A DNA stretch of 64,000 nucleotides from Trichobilharzia regenti (GCA_944472135.2 OX235268.1:9430589-9494588); one strand, 5' to 3'; positions 1-11,901 are shown, numbered from the stretch's first letter. Notes: generated by a model from the letters alone, not told the origin. Translations and numbers: made by a program.

Positions 1-310
1 CTTTATTCTGCAACATAACTTAATTCATGCAGGAAATATGTGATTTCTGTTGATGAATTGATTTGCTATTCTGTATAATTCACTTGTAAGGCTCAATATT
101 ACAACTTCAGTCATCTTAACTACAACAGATTCAGAAAGTGTATTTCGAAATTCAATAAGTGATAAATTTTCATGAATGTTTGCATGCATGGATGAGGATG
201 CCTACTATCAAACTGGTACAATCAGCTTCAAAATATTTGCTTTCTGAGGTCACTGGGCGTGAGTTTCAAACACTGCCTTTTCTGTGATACTAATTATGTT
301 TCACTCAAGT
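1..310. repeat. Dispersed repeat, copy 1 (partner at 63690)
   Basis: The first 310 bases match 63690-64000 in the same orientation with scattered substitutions and small indels. Shared stretches include the opening ctttattctgcaacataac and gaggatgcctacta. No coding signal is seen. The true ends are unknown because both copies run to a window edge. Confidence 0.85.
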
Positions 311-2164
311 TTATTCATGAAAGTTATTCACTATATTCAAATTCGCAATTTGGAGGTTACAGTGATCAACATAAAATTCAAAAACCTACATTTTTGATTG
401 ATTTAAACTGATTCGAATCCGTTATCCACGTCACACGTGGTACGCCACCAAAAAGTTCGATAGTGAATGCCTAAAACACCCATCCGTTGTTTCTATAACT
501 TTCATCTGACTAATTATCAATACTAATTGACATGAATGGTATCCAGATACTTATAACACAATGAGTAGTATCCACCACCACTAACTTAAGTTATTACTTC
601 CTTCTGAAATTTTCTCATTTAATTTTGACATCAGAAACACATATCTCTTTTATTTTTCTCCCAACATTTTATTCATTGTTTGATCCAGATTACTCAGCCA
701 ATAATTTTTCGTACGCATTTTATTTCAGCTATTTTTTGAATATGTGTCCGAAAAGCAAAAGATCTCACGTATTTCGCTAAAATACTTTGAAATAAAATAG
801 AAACACGTAATTGTGAAGGAACATGGAAAAACAAGGAAGCCTAAATAAAAATGATGATCTTGTTTATCTCTGCCTAGCGTTAAAGTGAAGAGACGTGAAG
901 AAGAGTCAACTGACATGGATGCCTTGGGGTCTTTAAGTAGTTGAAGGCTGAAACTCGTTAAACGAATATATCTGGAACTCTAATAAAACATGTTGTTCCG
1001 ACAGTTTTAAGTCACATGAGTGAGAAAATTAATATTTCTATCTGCACAAAATAGCCATATGTCTTTTAGATTGCACAGTGAACTGAAATCTTTGTTTCAC
1101 TCACCAAGTGATACAGTTCTCATTATACTTTAGACAGTTATGTATAAGTACAGCTTTGATATCCCAATCAGATTGTATTTGTCTGAAATCTGAAAGTGAG
1201 TAAAACTATGCTTAGGTGAATTACTTAGGTACGGATTTACTTTTGTCTGTAAGCAAATTAGTATTTCCCTTTGATTGATTATGCTAGAACGAATCGCTTG
1301 GTGGCTTTCACAAAGCGCCACACATCACGTACGATTCTACGACAATGACGGATTGACGTCACAATATTAAGAATCATTATGATTAATGGTGGCATTTTAC
1401 ATTGCACTTGGCTGTCTAGTTGGTACTGTTTCAGTGTTTGAAGCTATCGGGTATGAAGCAGTTCGAAATAGGACGAAATTCGCATCCAGGATTTCACAAC
1501 TAGTCATTATCAACTGAAGGCTTCATTATCAGTGATTTCCCTAGAAATGTAGCTCAGTTTTCATTTGCTTTCATTTTGTTTGATTTGTTCAGATGAAAGA
1601 AGTATGCATAAACTCACAGTTGATTATTATATTGTCAGAACTTCAAGGAGAATTACGCGTTATTCTGAGCATTCACATTTTAAATCATGGGTGCATTTCT
1701 ACCAATGAAATATTGCTCATAATTAAATATGCTAAAGGTGATAGCCTTTTCTCCTACAGAAGTTTACTGGAGATTATAAAATAAAGTTTTTGGTGCAAGC
1801 GAAGAAATAAAAATAAATTTATTATTCTCAAGGTGACGATGAAAGCAAATAAAAAAATGTAACTGAATATTCTAATTGCAGTAAATGTTCAATCAATCAT
1901 TAAATTTAAGTTCATAGTTGTGTCTTTTGTCTCCTTGAAAAATGGTTTTTTGTCCTATAGTAGATCACTGGAGATTATTGAGTAAAGTATTTAATGCAGT
2001 TGAAGAAACAAGCATGACGCCATATTGTTGATCTGATGAATGTAATACCATACTCAGATAGCCGGTAAATATATTCACCATAAACCACTTCAGAATATTT
2101 AAACATCCAAAGAGATTCGAATAATGTAAAAGCTAACCAAACTTATAAGTTTCTGTTGTAATTT
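311..2164. other. No gene recognised
   Basis: AT-rich sequence with only short, shadow-like frames. Two weakly similar blocks lie at about 1738-1812 and 1938-2013; both read ...ctggagattat.... Nothing else can be assigned. Confidence 0.5.
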
Positions 2165-2273
2165 GGTTAAGTTCTCGGGGTGGAGTTGCTAGCACCACGC
2201 CCCGACCCTCCCTCTTCATCCGTGCTTAGGACCGCCTAGAAAACTAGCAAGCTAGTAATCTAGGCGAGGCTGA
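2165..2273. repeat. Dispersed repeat block related to 54890-55000
   Basis: This short, less AT-rich block (ggagttgctagcaccacg, ccctccctcttcatc, aacaagctagt-like) resembles 54890-55000, where the same order of motifs occurs. It directly precedes the LINE tail, so it could be part of that element or of an older insertion. Confidence 0.5.
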
Positions 2274-3050
2274 TTGGTCGAAGAAGCAGCAAACACCGGA
2301 CTCCATGTAAACATAGACAAGGTTATAAAAATAACCAAACATCCAGCAACAAGAGCAGCAAAATCCAGTGTCAATTGCCATCAACGGGAGGGATTTGAAA
2401 GAGGTTACTGCATTCACTTATCTAGGAAGCATTGTCTCAACTACAGGAAGTCGGAACGGACGAGGATGTCAAATCAAGCGAGAATCGGGAAGGCAAGAAA
2501 CACATTCATCAACCAACGTGAAACCAATCTGGAAATCTTCGTCGCTCAGCATCAAAAACAATATTCCGATTTTCAATACACACGTCGAGTTCTTCTATAC
2601 GGATCAGAAACTTAGTGGGCGGGTCACAAATAATACTTCCAACAGCCTGTTGCAGACTTTTATCAACAAATAACTGTCTTCACTCTATACTGAAGATCAG
2701 ATGGCCGGAAAGAGTTACCAATAAGAAACTATGGGAATTAACAAAACAAGAACCAATTGCCCAACTAATATACAGAAGAAAGTGTCGGTGGTTTGGACAC
2801 TCGCTGAGGAGGCCGGTTGGTGACATCGCGCGCGTCAGGCCAGCGCTTGAGTGGAACCTGAAATGAAAGCGGATAGTGGGACATCCGAGGGTGACATGGA
2901 GGAGATCGTGTGAAGAGGTGCTGAAAAAGTATGGACTAACATGGATGCAGATGAAAAGTACAGCAGAAGACAGAAGCAAGTGGATACGTGCAGCTGAAGC
3001 CCTATGTTCCAGTAGGAACCCAAGGGAACAATAATAATAACAATAACCAA
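2274..3050 (+). pseudogene. RTE-type LINE reverse transcriptase, 3' end, frameshifted
   Basis: This is the C-terminal part of a non-LTR retrotransposon polyprotein, spread over three frames. Recognisable RT-thumb and C-terminal motifs occur in order: NTGLHVNIDKVIKITK (2290-2345), INGRDLKEVTAFTYLGS (from 2377), IFNTHVEF (about 2570), LKIRWPERVTN (about 2690), then RRKCRWFGHSLRR (about 2780) and a final WIRAAEALCSSRNP (about 2980). The wording and order are those of RTE/SR2-like elements of schistosomes. The element ends at a short A-rich AAT/AAC tail near 3030-3050, as expected for RTE insertions. At least three frameshifts or stops make it dead, and the 5' part is missing. A homologous but differently broken copy lies on the minus strand at 20868-21755. 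Confidence 0.85.
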
Positions 3051-4930
3051 ACATATACAGACACGTTGATGCACTGCTGACGTGTGAAAATTAGATCATT
3101 GTCTCGTCAAACAAAATTATATCGAATGTATGCAGAATATGTTTTGCATTTGCATTGGAAGACTGATAGTAATGATGACTCATTAACTTGTGGTAGATTT
3201 CTTACATAGCAGGTAATGAGTTACACTTACTTTACGAGGGCCGATGACATTATTCAGATTAGCAGATTGACGTATGTGGAACAGGAATGCAACCCAGAAC
3301 TAAATGGTTTAAGGTCCATTGTTTACCTGTTAACTACAACGAGAGCTGTTGACTACGTTCAATTGATTGTGAAGCTGACAAATCAACAATTCTCATTTCC
3401 TTCGTCAGAAGATAAAAGTCGTATCATGCTAACTACTTCAGAATTTCAGACTTCTGTTTCAAGCTAGCAAAATGAGCTCTAGTTTGTTTGAGTTTAGTTA
3501 GTTTCTGATAGTGGCAGACCAACGTAAAACTTCTGTAATGCATTTAATCACTACACATGATTACAAATAGTTGTAGTTATCAAGCCATTGTTCAACTTAC
3601 AAAAATGTTTTTCATTTACTTGTTAAATCAGGAAAATGCTCTTAGGCTCAGCTGCATAAGAGTGGTATATGATTCCCACAATGACTTTTTGTGCACAAAT
3701 GCCGTTACAACTGAAGTTCATTGTAAATCTCAGTTAATAGTCATGCGTTATGTTGATCAGTGAAATGTGTTTATTCTCATATACCTCCGAATTTATTTCC
3801 ACTTTGAATTTTTGTTTAAAAATTAGCTTGATTTTCTTATCTCTTTAGACGTATTATGTACGTCCCGCGGTTAAATACGTTGTAGCTTGAAACTGATGAT
3901 ACAATTACTACTGGTTCCTTTGAAATATCTCACCTGGTTTTGATCACACCTACTTTAGATTCTAATACACCCTGACACTAATATTGGTAATGACGAAATT
4001 TTCTGATGTACTATTGGTTGAACTAAGGGAAAGGTCAAATCTGTTAAGTTCTTTCAGCATGTGCCAGTCTAACGGGGTCGACCAAGTTAAATTCCAACTG
4101 GTGTTTTGAAACTGGTTTCTTTGCAGTTATCTACTAACAAACTGGGATTAATTCTATGGAGAAGTGCTTATGACTGACCACACTAATACCCCATTGCTCC
4201 GTTGATGAAACACAGGTTTTTGTCAGAATTCGCTGCAAATTTATTCTAACCGTCCTTATTAAACGGAAGTTTGAAGAACATTAAGGGAAAGGCAACTAAT
4301 GGAAAACATTTATAATTTGTCCCTCTGAATTATATTGTCTGCATGAAGAACACTTGTTACCTATGATGATCCATAACCAGCCAAATATTTTATCATGGTT
4401 CTGCGCAATACTACTGATAAAGCAATCGACTGCTTGAGATTTTCCCCATGTAAATTTATTCACACATTCAGGTTATTCGAATACTTGATACTTTTGAATT
4501 TCGCACAAATGCCATGAGTTGTCTTAGATTTCTCTCTGGTGCTTTTATGTTTACGTTGTAGTAAATGCAGGTAAAAAGAATAGCAGCATGAAAATTGAAT
4601 AAAAGCTTCTTTTAAATTATATTCTTCAACAGAGGAAAATGTATATAAATTATACGTAAATAATGTTTCAGATTTATTCATACACCACTTGTGATTGTAA
4701 AATGAATAAATAGTGTGAACCATTGTCCAAATAACTGACAGAGAATTCAAATTATTCAGCGAATTTTAAAATGGTCTTTAAACTTTCTTATCATTAGTGA
4801 GGTAACTAAGTATTTCTTCGAAGTATCTTTCTAGTCAGTAGTCGGGAAGAAATGTGGAGAAAGAACCTACATTCACGTGATCCAAGGGCGCAATCTCAGT
4901 CTATACATATTTATTTTTATTTTTTTTATT
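3051..4930. other. No gene recognised
   Basis: Frames of 68-96 codons (3216-3467, 3557-3763, 4460-4750) show no domain, signal peptide or splice support. I treat them as chance. Confidence 0.5.
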
Positions 4931-5110
4931 TTTGATTTACAGCTTGATTCCGCACCGTATTTTTGGTACAAGTATGGAATTTTCAGCATGCATATCGGTA
5001 GCCCAAATTTTGCAGGCCGACCATAGATATCAGGTGTGCGCCGGCGTGGGCTCGAACCCCGGACCATGTGCATGGCCGGCGAGAGTCCTAACCACTGTGC
5101 CACCGACGCA
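4931..5110 (-). repeat. tRNA-derived SINE, type 1, near full length
   Basis: The reverse complement begins TGCGTCGGTGGCACAGTGG (tRNA-like head with A box) and holds a B box GGGGTTCGAGCCC about 45 nt on. A conserved body with CACCTGATATCTATGG and GGTCGGCCTGCAAAA follows, then a T-rich end. The head is typical of Pol III-transcribed SINEs. Relatives lie at 15310, 29342, 31995 and 51400. The minus-strand open frame across it is incidental. Confidence 0.85.
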
Positions 5111-5703
5111 CCTTCAATTAGATTCACTTTCTCGTCAAAACTAGAGAATATGGTGAGTCTAGTTGAAAAAAAGTAGTACAGACCAAGGTCTATTTGCATC
5201 ACACGAAATTCAAAATATACGTTGAAAAGTTGAATACTGATCTGGAAATTTCTAGGCAGCACTTGATGAAAGTCTCTCAGTGAGCTGAGTCCAGTTACAA
5301 ACAAATAGTAGTTAATACAAGGCATGAGGTATGACAGCATTATTACAGAAAGCTTGTAAACCCTATACGGTTCGGATAATCTAACACATGTGTTTTCTGT
5401 TCGCTTTGAATGTCAGTAACGTGAAGATGTTTGAATCCCTAGATTTTATCTGCTTCAGTCTTCTATTTTCCATTTAATAAATTCTGAACTTTCTTAATGT
5501 GGGATGTGTTGATCTCATAACCTTAGAGTGAATATCAAAATAATAGTAGTAGCAATAGTAATAATTCTGTTAATAATAACATAATACGCTAATGAGTTTT
5601 GTTAATCGGTAGTTTTCGTATTTCATCTTATTACAGTGGAGAGCAGTTAGTCATACTTTGCTTTACAGCTGACTTTTATCTCAGTGTTTCTTAAGTTGTC
5701 ATT

Positions 5704-6472
5704 CTATAACGGGAGATATTCATCCCGCCTAATTTCCCAGTATTTTTGTCTACAGTAATGAATTCTTATGACACATTTTAAACAGTCATCTATTCACAGT
5801 TAATTTAAAAGTCAACTTTAGCCCTATGAGTTTGACTTCCTACTACCGCCGTGTACTCCGCATATCTTTTTAGGTACGATGGAATCCTATTTTGTTGGTC
5901 GCATTCATCACTGAAATATTTTCATAAATTTGACGGTTGGAAGAGTGATAATAATAGAAAATAAGGGAAAAAAACCATTTTGTTGATCTGACGGTGCAGG
6001 TGTTTGTTTTGTGTCTGTTTGGTGACACTGTGATCGCTCAGCGCGTTGTCAAATTTCTAAGCATATGTATGCAGCTACAAATGAGATCTATAACGGGAGA
6101 TATTCATGCCGGCTTATTTTCCAGTATTTTTTTCTACAGTAATGAATCCTTATGACACATTTTAAACAGCCATCTACTCACAGCTACTTTAAAAGTCAAC
6201 TTTAGCCCTATGAGTTTGACTTCCTACTACCGCCGTGTACTCCGCATATCTTTTTAGGTACGATGGAATCCTATTTTGTTGGTCACGTTCATCACTGAAA
6301 TGTCTTCATATATTTAATGGTTGGAAGAGTGATAATAATAGAAAATAGGGGAAAAAACCATTTTGTTGGTCTGACGGTGCAGGTGTTTGTTTCTATGTCT
6401 GTTTGATGACACTGTGATCGCTCAACTTCTTGTCAAATTTCTAAGCATATGTATGCAGCTACAAATGAGATC
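5704..6472. repeat. Two-unit tandem duplication, 384-bp period
   Basis: Unit 1 (5704-6087) and unit 2 (6088-6472) are nearly identical. Both start ctataacgggagatattcat and end gcagctacaaatgagat. The units abut without a spacer. Differences are point changes and a few 1-2 base indels. No protein is shared across the units, so this looks like a non-coding tandem duplication. Confidence 0.9.
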
Positions 6473-6719
6473 AGACAGTGTAGAGGTCGATATATCACAA
6501 ATTCATAATTCATCACAACTTCGTATTTACTTCTACTTTGTCTGTAAATATTCTCTTCATGACAGAACTGAGTGAGTTTCTGGTTTTCATGGGATCATCA
6601 AAATAGTGATATGACTATTTTTCTTAAACAATTAGTGAAGTCGACAGTCATTTAAAGTAAGGTAACAAGCAGATTCAAAATGAATCAGCTCAATAGATGC
6701 ATCGAGACAGGGAAGTAAA

Positions 6720-6935
6720 ACTTAGTGGTTTAAATAGTTATATTAGGAGACGGAGAATATCTGAAAAGTGTGATACATTTGCACTATAGATTTCGAACAA
6801 CCTGACCACACACTTACTTATCAAGTCGATATAAATATATGAAATAATAATTAAACAAAGTGACAAAACAACAATTTAAGAATGATTAACACAACTTTTT
6901 GGTATGACAATCTTCACTTCATTTGTACAAAATGA
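6720..6935. mobile_element. Penelope-like element terminal-region relict
   Basis: The order of motifs (ttaggagacggagaatatctgaa, then tagatttcgaacaacctga, acttatcaagtcgatata, attaaacaaagtgac, attaacacaactttttggta) matches the outer part of the 11.1-12.1 kb palindrome arms with many substitutions. Only the non-coding end is present. Confidence 0.65.
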
Positions 6936-6939
6936 TGTA

Positions 6940-8160
6940 GATCAAGCAGAAAAGTAACCGTAAATAACCAATTTATCAAAGTTCAGAGACGAATTGACGA
7001 ATTTGCAGTCACTTCAGAATACAGTTTTCCCCAAAAAACTTAAAAGAAATTATTCCATCATCTTTAGTCTGCAGCTTGCTGCAAAATATCCAGCGACCGC
7101 TCTCAGTTTGTAATGAATGAACGAAAGCGTATACAATAAAGGGCAGGTGGTCCACTTGAAATGTCTGATGTAAAGTTTCCCTCATAGATGTTTTCTGTGG
7201 TCACTGTTGTGTATTACTTTGAAACCAAAGAAATAAAACTGAAAAATAAATAAGCAAAGATTGTTGACTATTTTTGTGTCAGACCTCTTAAAGCTGTGAT
7301 TAACAGGCAATAGAATAGGCTTGCATATCACATGTAAATGGGAGGTTTGAAGCTTTTTAAAACTGTGCATTGTTATGTGACCACTGCTTAATGATAAAAG
7401 AATGATAACTACTGTTATCGGCAACAAGCAATCTAAATACCTCTAGTTATAAATTTCTCGCAAAGATAAAACATTTGAAACTTTCATCGTTATGCTGAAC
7501 ATCGCAATTTCAATCAGAAATGTGACAAATAACGCAATGTATATGTTCATTTCCTTCAGTAGATCTTAATCAGAGGTTCTGATTCTGAACAGTACGTATG
7601 TAAAGCGATAAACGTTTGTGCATGTGAGGTGATTTTCAACCTATCGTCAGACAGATTAGCTTGCATACTCAACAACCCATTTTAAGCATGGAAGTATTTC
7701 TCATTATTATTTCTTGTTGAATACATCACAGTGAATCAGAACTACTTGCAAGATGATGTTTTAGAAACAATTTATTAATCCAAATCACGTTTATTGTCAT
7801 GTTTTTAGTGCAGTAGTGAAGTACATTCACTTGCATACGAAACGTTTAACCTGTGATTCAATTTACTTATTTTTGTAACATTTGCGAACTTCACATACAA
7901 CATTGGCCTGAGATTCCTTTGAATTTTCGACAGTTTTTCAAAAAGCAGACCCACAATATTCCATTTTATCATATTTTAACTAACGAGTATTTAGTATCTC
8001 AACAATTTCTGCAGAACTCATTCAACATGAATCTCACAACAGTCAAAAATCGATGAAAAGTTAATAGACAGTGCATACGACGCAGTGGATAATTGCCGGT
8101 AAATTTTACATTTATTCAGGTCACTTTGGTAAGTGAGAATTTTGAAACGTTATGCACTCA
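6940..8160. other. No gene recognised
   Basis: AT-rich. The minus frame 7182-7427 starts with a hydrophobic stretch (LPITVVIILLSLSSG) that could mimic a signal peptide. It has no TATA, splice or homology support and is not called. Confidence 0.4.
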
Positions 8161-8164
8161 GGGA

Positions 8165-8223
8165 GCACAAACTATTGCTCATAATCATATCAAATTTATA
8201 TGATTATGAGCAATAGTTTGTGC
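8165..8223. repeat. Perfect 26-bp inverted repeat with 7-nt loop
   Basis: Arms 8165-8190 and 8198-8223 are exact reverse complements (gcacaaactattgctcataa...). The loop is caaattt. The arm sequence recurs at 44790-44815, so this is probably a head-to-head joint of a repeat terminus. Confidence 0.95.
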
Positions 8224-8350
8224 TTGAAACGTCATCAGTTAATGTTACTGTACAACCCTGTTTGATTTATCAAAATAAAATCTTATCCATAATGGAGTTA
8301 TGCTCTACCACAGTTCCCAAGTTTTATACTTATATCAGTGTCACATTATC
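8198..8350 (+). mobile_element. Retroelement terminal fragment, Penelope-associated
   Basis: From the hairpin rightwards, the order cttgaaacgtcatcagttaa, tttatcaaaataaaatctta and cccaagttttatacttatat is shared with the reverse complements of 44690-44815 and 48800-48960. It carries no coding sequence. Assignment to a Penelope-like family is an inference from its arrangement beside inverted joints. Confidence 0.5.
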
Positions 8351-10204
8351 ACAAATAGCCTTTATACTCCTATTATGTGTTCAAAAACAGAATGATTACG
8401 CATACATTGACGTGCTTTTAATTCGATTATATGAATATTGGAGAAATATTAAATATTGCGGATGAAGAATGGCTACGAATTTATGCAAAACTACTCAGCG
8501 CAAGTAAAACTCCCTCTATCATTTCTTCGACAAAATATGCACCTGAAAACCTGAACAATGCCCAACATCTCACTGACGGCCATTGATGTGGATCCCACAA
8601 GATAATCCAAATCAAGAGATATACTGATTCCACCTTTTTAATGTTCTAGTTACCATTACGACTGACGATACACTGGAAACGATTTACTGGTAGAATGTGC
8701 AAAACTAAAATGCAGTCACTAATTTTCTGTTCAGTGGAATCATGATTTCTGCCTTTTGAATAAGTGAATAGAACTCGAAGTCATCAGTTGTCACATGTGA
8801 GTGTGTCTACTGGCAAATTTAAATATTCGAATTAAAAGTATCAGGAAAGGTAAATGGCTATCAAGATCATCCTGATAACATTCTGAACAAAACAAATTTA
8901 CGATGGTTATTTGACCTTAGTGACGACAGTGATTCAGAAGAATATAAATTTTCGCATATGTAAAGTTGTAATAATCGCTAAAATAGTAATGAATTTTTGG
9001 CAGGCGAAATTTGACCCTATCTAAAATAATGGAACTCGTTTACATTTAAAGTTCACTTTTTAATGAGTCCCAATATCATAGTAGCAAGTTTTTCCTAGAC
9101 TATGTGGTTGTGATGTCTATTGTAATTTTGTTTCCTTTAAGAATTCTGAATCATAAAAGATACTCACAGCCTTGGTTGTTTTCATCACTGACATATCTGT
9201 CTTTTCAGTTACATCATGTAAGTTATTTTTGTATATATCGCTTATGTTATCGACAGCATTCAACCAGAAAAACTATAGCGTGTGGACTTGACAGCTTACT
9301 GCCCGATGAATCAACGTGATTGTACATTTCAATCTCATGTTAATACACGTGGATATAGGACGTTTGGGAATATAATCTGGTAAAATGAATGAAAACAGAA
9401 CTCCGAATAGAGTTTCTTAAATATGAAAGCTACTACGTCTTCCATCGAATAAATAAAAATGAGAAAAAATTATCTACGGAATGGTGAGTAGCTTTCCTAG
9501 TTTAAGTAACATTCATTCAAGCTGACTGAGTTAAATTCATTGTGTTGTGTAAAGGGTTCAAACATCTGAGACTAAATTACTGCCACTATATCAACTGTGA
9601 ATATCAGCACATAGGTAGTCACGTCAGGTGAATTACAGAGTGGGAGGTTGAACATAGTGGTACGCTGGTGAAATGATGAAAATTGAGAAATAAAAACCCT
9701 CTAAGATGACCATAGACACCAAATCCTGAGCATTTAATTGAGAAGTATTTTCGTAAAACACAGAGAAATGCTTGAAAAATCGTACGAAATCAACCAGGAA
9801 AGATCACATGTCAGATTCCTTTGTACTTCTGACAGCTGCAGCATTTGAACGAAGAATAAGCCACAAGCGAACATTATGGTCTCCAAATAAATCTACACCT
9901 GGCTTTATTAAATATATTTCGATAGTGAACTAATGTGCAGAATTGAGACGCGTTCACATTATGACAAGGTCTACTAACTTTGAATGATAATCAATTCACA
10001 TAATCGTAAAAAACTTATTTTACGAATTTTGTTTAATGTCATCTTTTCAGTTCGTGATTGTAAGCAGAATCTGAACTGTAATTCTGTTATTTCTTCACTA
10101 AATAGAAATGAGTATTTCATACATTTGGTTCCCTTGATAAAATTCGACAGAGAAAGAAAGACATTTGTATGTGATGTAAACAGAGAGGCGTTAATTGGTG
10201 GGTG
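8351..10204. other. No gene recognised
   Basis: Short frames only, with no recognisable repeat family, RNA gene or splice-flanked exon. Confidence 0.45.
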
Positions 10205-10362
10205 GTGACTAGCAGTGGAATCCAGGATGAGCATTTCGTCCTATTTTGGAACTCGTCAGCTGAATGTACCAGTGAATGATGATGTTCCCACCGATCCCAT
10301 CGAACCCAGTGTCCATAGCTTCAAACGCCAAAGCGTTATCCACTAAACCACTTGGGCCACGA
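10205..10362 (-). repeat. Sm-alpha-like SINE with hammerhead ribozyme
   Basis: On the minus strand a tRNA-like promoter (A box around AAGTGGTTTAGTGGATAAC, B box GGGTTCGATGGGATC) is followed about 40 nt later by a hammerhead core. This is the architecture described for the schistosome Sm-alpha SINE family. The boxes lie at about 10338-10356 and 10293-10307 and the ribozyme at 10217-10267. The overlapping 80-codon frame is not a gene. Confidence 0.85.
10217..10267 (-). ncRNA. Hammerhead ribozyme
   Basis: The minus strand reads CATTCAG, then CTGACGA (conserved CUGANGA box), a short stem-loop II (GTTCCAAAATAGGAC), GAAA, a very short stem III (TGCTCA), a UC cleavage position, and CTGGATTCC. By hand, CATTCAG pairs with CTGGATT through six pairs including one G-U. 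Stem II keeps four pairs. All conserved core bases appear present, so self-cleavage is plausible. Confidence 0.8.
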
Positions 10363-10403
10363 CAGCAACCTCTTGTGCAACAGGCCATATTATTTATTTG
10401 AAT

Positions 10404-10552
10404 TTTTGATTTTCCCGTCGACTGATTGGACCGATAGGACCAATTAAACACTAATTAAATGCCAAGACGTCGTCGAAGCATCTGCACAAGAAGCCGACAT
10501 GTCACCCTGAGACCGAGCACTTCGGTCCAATCAATCGACGGGAAAATCAAAA
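10404..10552. repeat. Inverted repeat, about 30-bp arms
   Basis: Arm 1 (10404-10433, ttttgattttcccgtcga...) is nearly the reverse complement of arm 2 (10523-10552, ...tcgacgggaaaatcaaaa). The spacer is about 90 bp. It lies immediately upstream of the ribozyme SINE head. Confidence 0.85.
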
Positions 10553-10559
10553 GTTTAAT

Positions 10560-11092
10560 TAAAGAGGCTTTATATTATTATTATTCTAAGGTATTTTGCT
10601 CTAAACGTATAAATTAATGTCACCTTATCGTCTTATATTTGCTCAGAGGAGTGTGATACAATCACCTTTGGAAGATAATATTGTATAAGTGCTTTGTTTC
10701 ACTCAAGTGAATTTTATCAAGCGAACGTCATCTCTATAAATTTTTGCTTTCCAACTAAATAATCCAGTATAATGTACACTGGTGAAAATATGAAAATGTG
10801 GTTGAAGTGCGGCACACCGTAATTGTTATGGCTTCGTTAAAGTACGATAAATTGAAATTTCGCTAATCAAAATCCTCCAAACACAAAGCTGAAAATGACA
10901 GCTGTAATTGAAGTAGTGAGCTGAATTCCTTAAAAATATTTTATCATCAAATTTGAATCAGAAGCTTACAAAGTATAGATAAAATTAATCAGCCTAAATT
11001 TCACCTTTTCAAAAAGCCATAATTCCTGAAAGAAAAACAGAAAAACATAAGTAAATTCAGGCATAAGTATAAAGTAGACATTATTTGAAACA
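10560..11092. other. No gene recognised
   Basis: AT-rich, with no long frame and no motif that I can assign. Confidence 0.45.
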
Positions 11093-11303
11093 ATTGGTCC
11101 TTTTTATAAATTTTGATAGCGTTATTAGAAGACGGAGACTATCTGAAAATGTGATGTATTAGCGCTATACATTTCGAACAATCTGATCACACATTTACTT
11201 ATCAAGTCAATACATATGGAAAGGTCAAATTAAACAAAGTGAGAGAAAACGGAATTAAGAATAATTAACACAAACGTTTGGTAATCAAATCATCAAATAA
11301 GGA

Positions 11304-11519
11304 TTACCAAGGTAGGTTAAGAGTAATGACAAACTGTTTTTGAATACACAGGGGGGGGGGCTTAAGTCTATGAATAGCTATAGCCTCAGCGTATTTCAGT
11401 AAACGCCCTTGACCGTTTTTATAGATGACCTTAAAGGCTGAGTTAACATCAATCTTATGGTTCATCTCGATTAGATGTTTAGCTATAGACGAATTTGGTA
11501 GTCTGCCACCTGTACAAGC
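11304..11519 (-). pseudogene. Penelope-like GIY-YIG endonuclease, C-terminal fragment
   Basis: The minus frame reads GGRLPNSSIAKHLIEMNH, IDVNSAFKVIYKNGQGR, LLKYAEAIAIHRLKPP and ends ITLNLPW before the stop. These are the closing motifs of Penelope-like endonucleases; the catalytic GIY and YIG part is absent. It is a fragment of a mobile-element protein in the left arm of the palindrome. The open frame runs on artefactually through the spacer into the other arm. Confidence 0.8.
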
Positions 11520-11545
11520 GATTATATCACATCCCATACAATTTA

Positions 11546-11901
11546 CCAATTTTCGTGTGTGTGTGTGTGGATATACATACAAAGGGAGGAGTAATCGCGC
11601 TTTGCACGTGAGGGTGGGAGAGCATATCCCAAAATGGTTAGAAAAACAGATGAATTGTGACAAGTTAATAGATGCAGGTGGCAGACTACCAACTTCCTCT
11701 ATAGCTAAACATCTAGTCGAGATGAACCATAAGATTGATGTTAACTCAGCCTTTGAGGTCATCTATAAAAACGGTCAAGGGCGTTTACTGAAATACGCTG
11801 AGGCTATAGCTATTCATAGACTTAAGCCCCCCCCCTGTGTATTCAAAAACAGTTTGTCATTACTCTTAACCTACCTTGGTAATCCTTATTTGATGATTTG
11901 A
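11546..11901 (+). pseudogene. Penelope-like GIY-YIG endonuclease fragment
   Basis: The plus frame shows CVCGYTYKGRSNRALHVRV and GEHIPKWLEKQM. These correspond to the second half of the GIY-YIG motif (Y-x-G-R with the nearby conserved arginine) and the H-x-x-KWL helix of Penelope-like endonucleases. LPTSSIAKHLVEMNHKIDV and LLKYAEAIAIHRLKPPP follow. The N-terminal GIY strand and the RT are missing. A frame disturbance after the C9 run replaces the LNLPW ending seen on the other arm. This copy keeps about 130 bp more of the domain than the minus-strand copy. Confidence 0.8.

Noticed and set aside
395..450. tRNA-like boxes on the minus strand (GGTGGCGTACCACG and GGATTCGAATC)
   Set aside because: Spacing is near that of a Pol III promoter, but no cloverleaf pairs, no body of any SINE family follows, and there is no second copy.
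7182..7427. Minus-strand frame with a hydrophobic start (LPITVVIILLSLSSG)
   Set aside because: No TATA, no splice signals, non-ATG start, and no similarity to the secreted pair.
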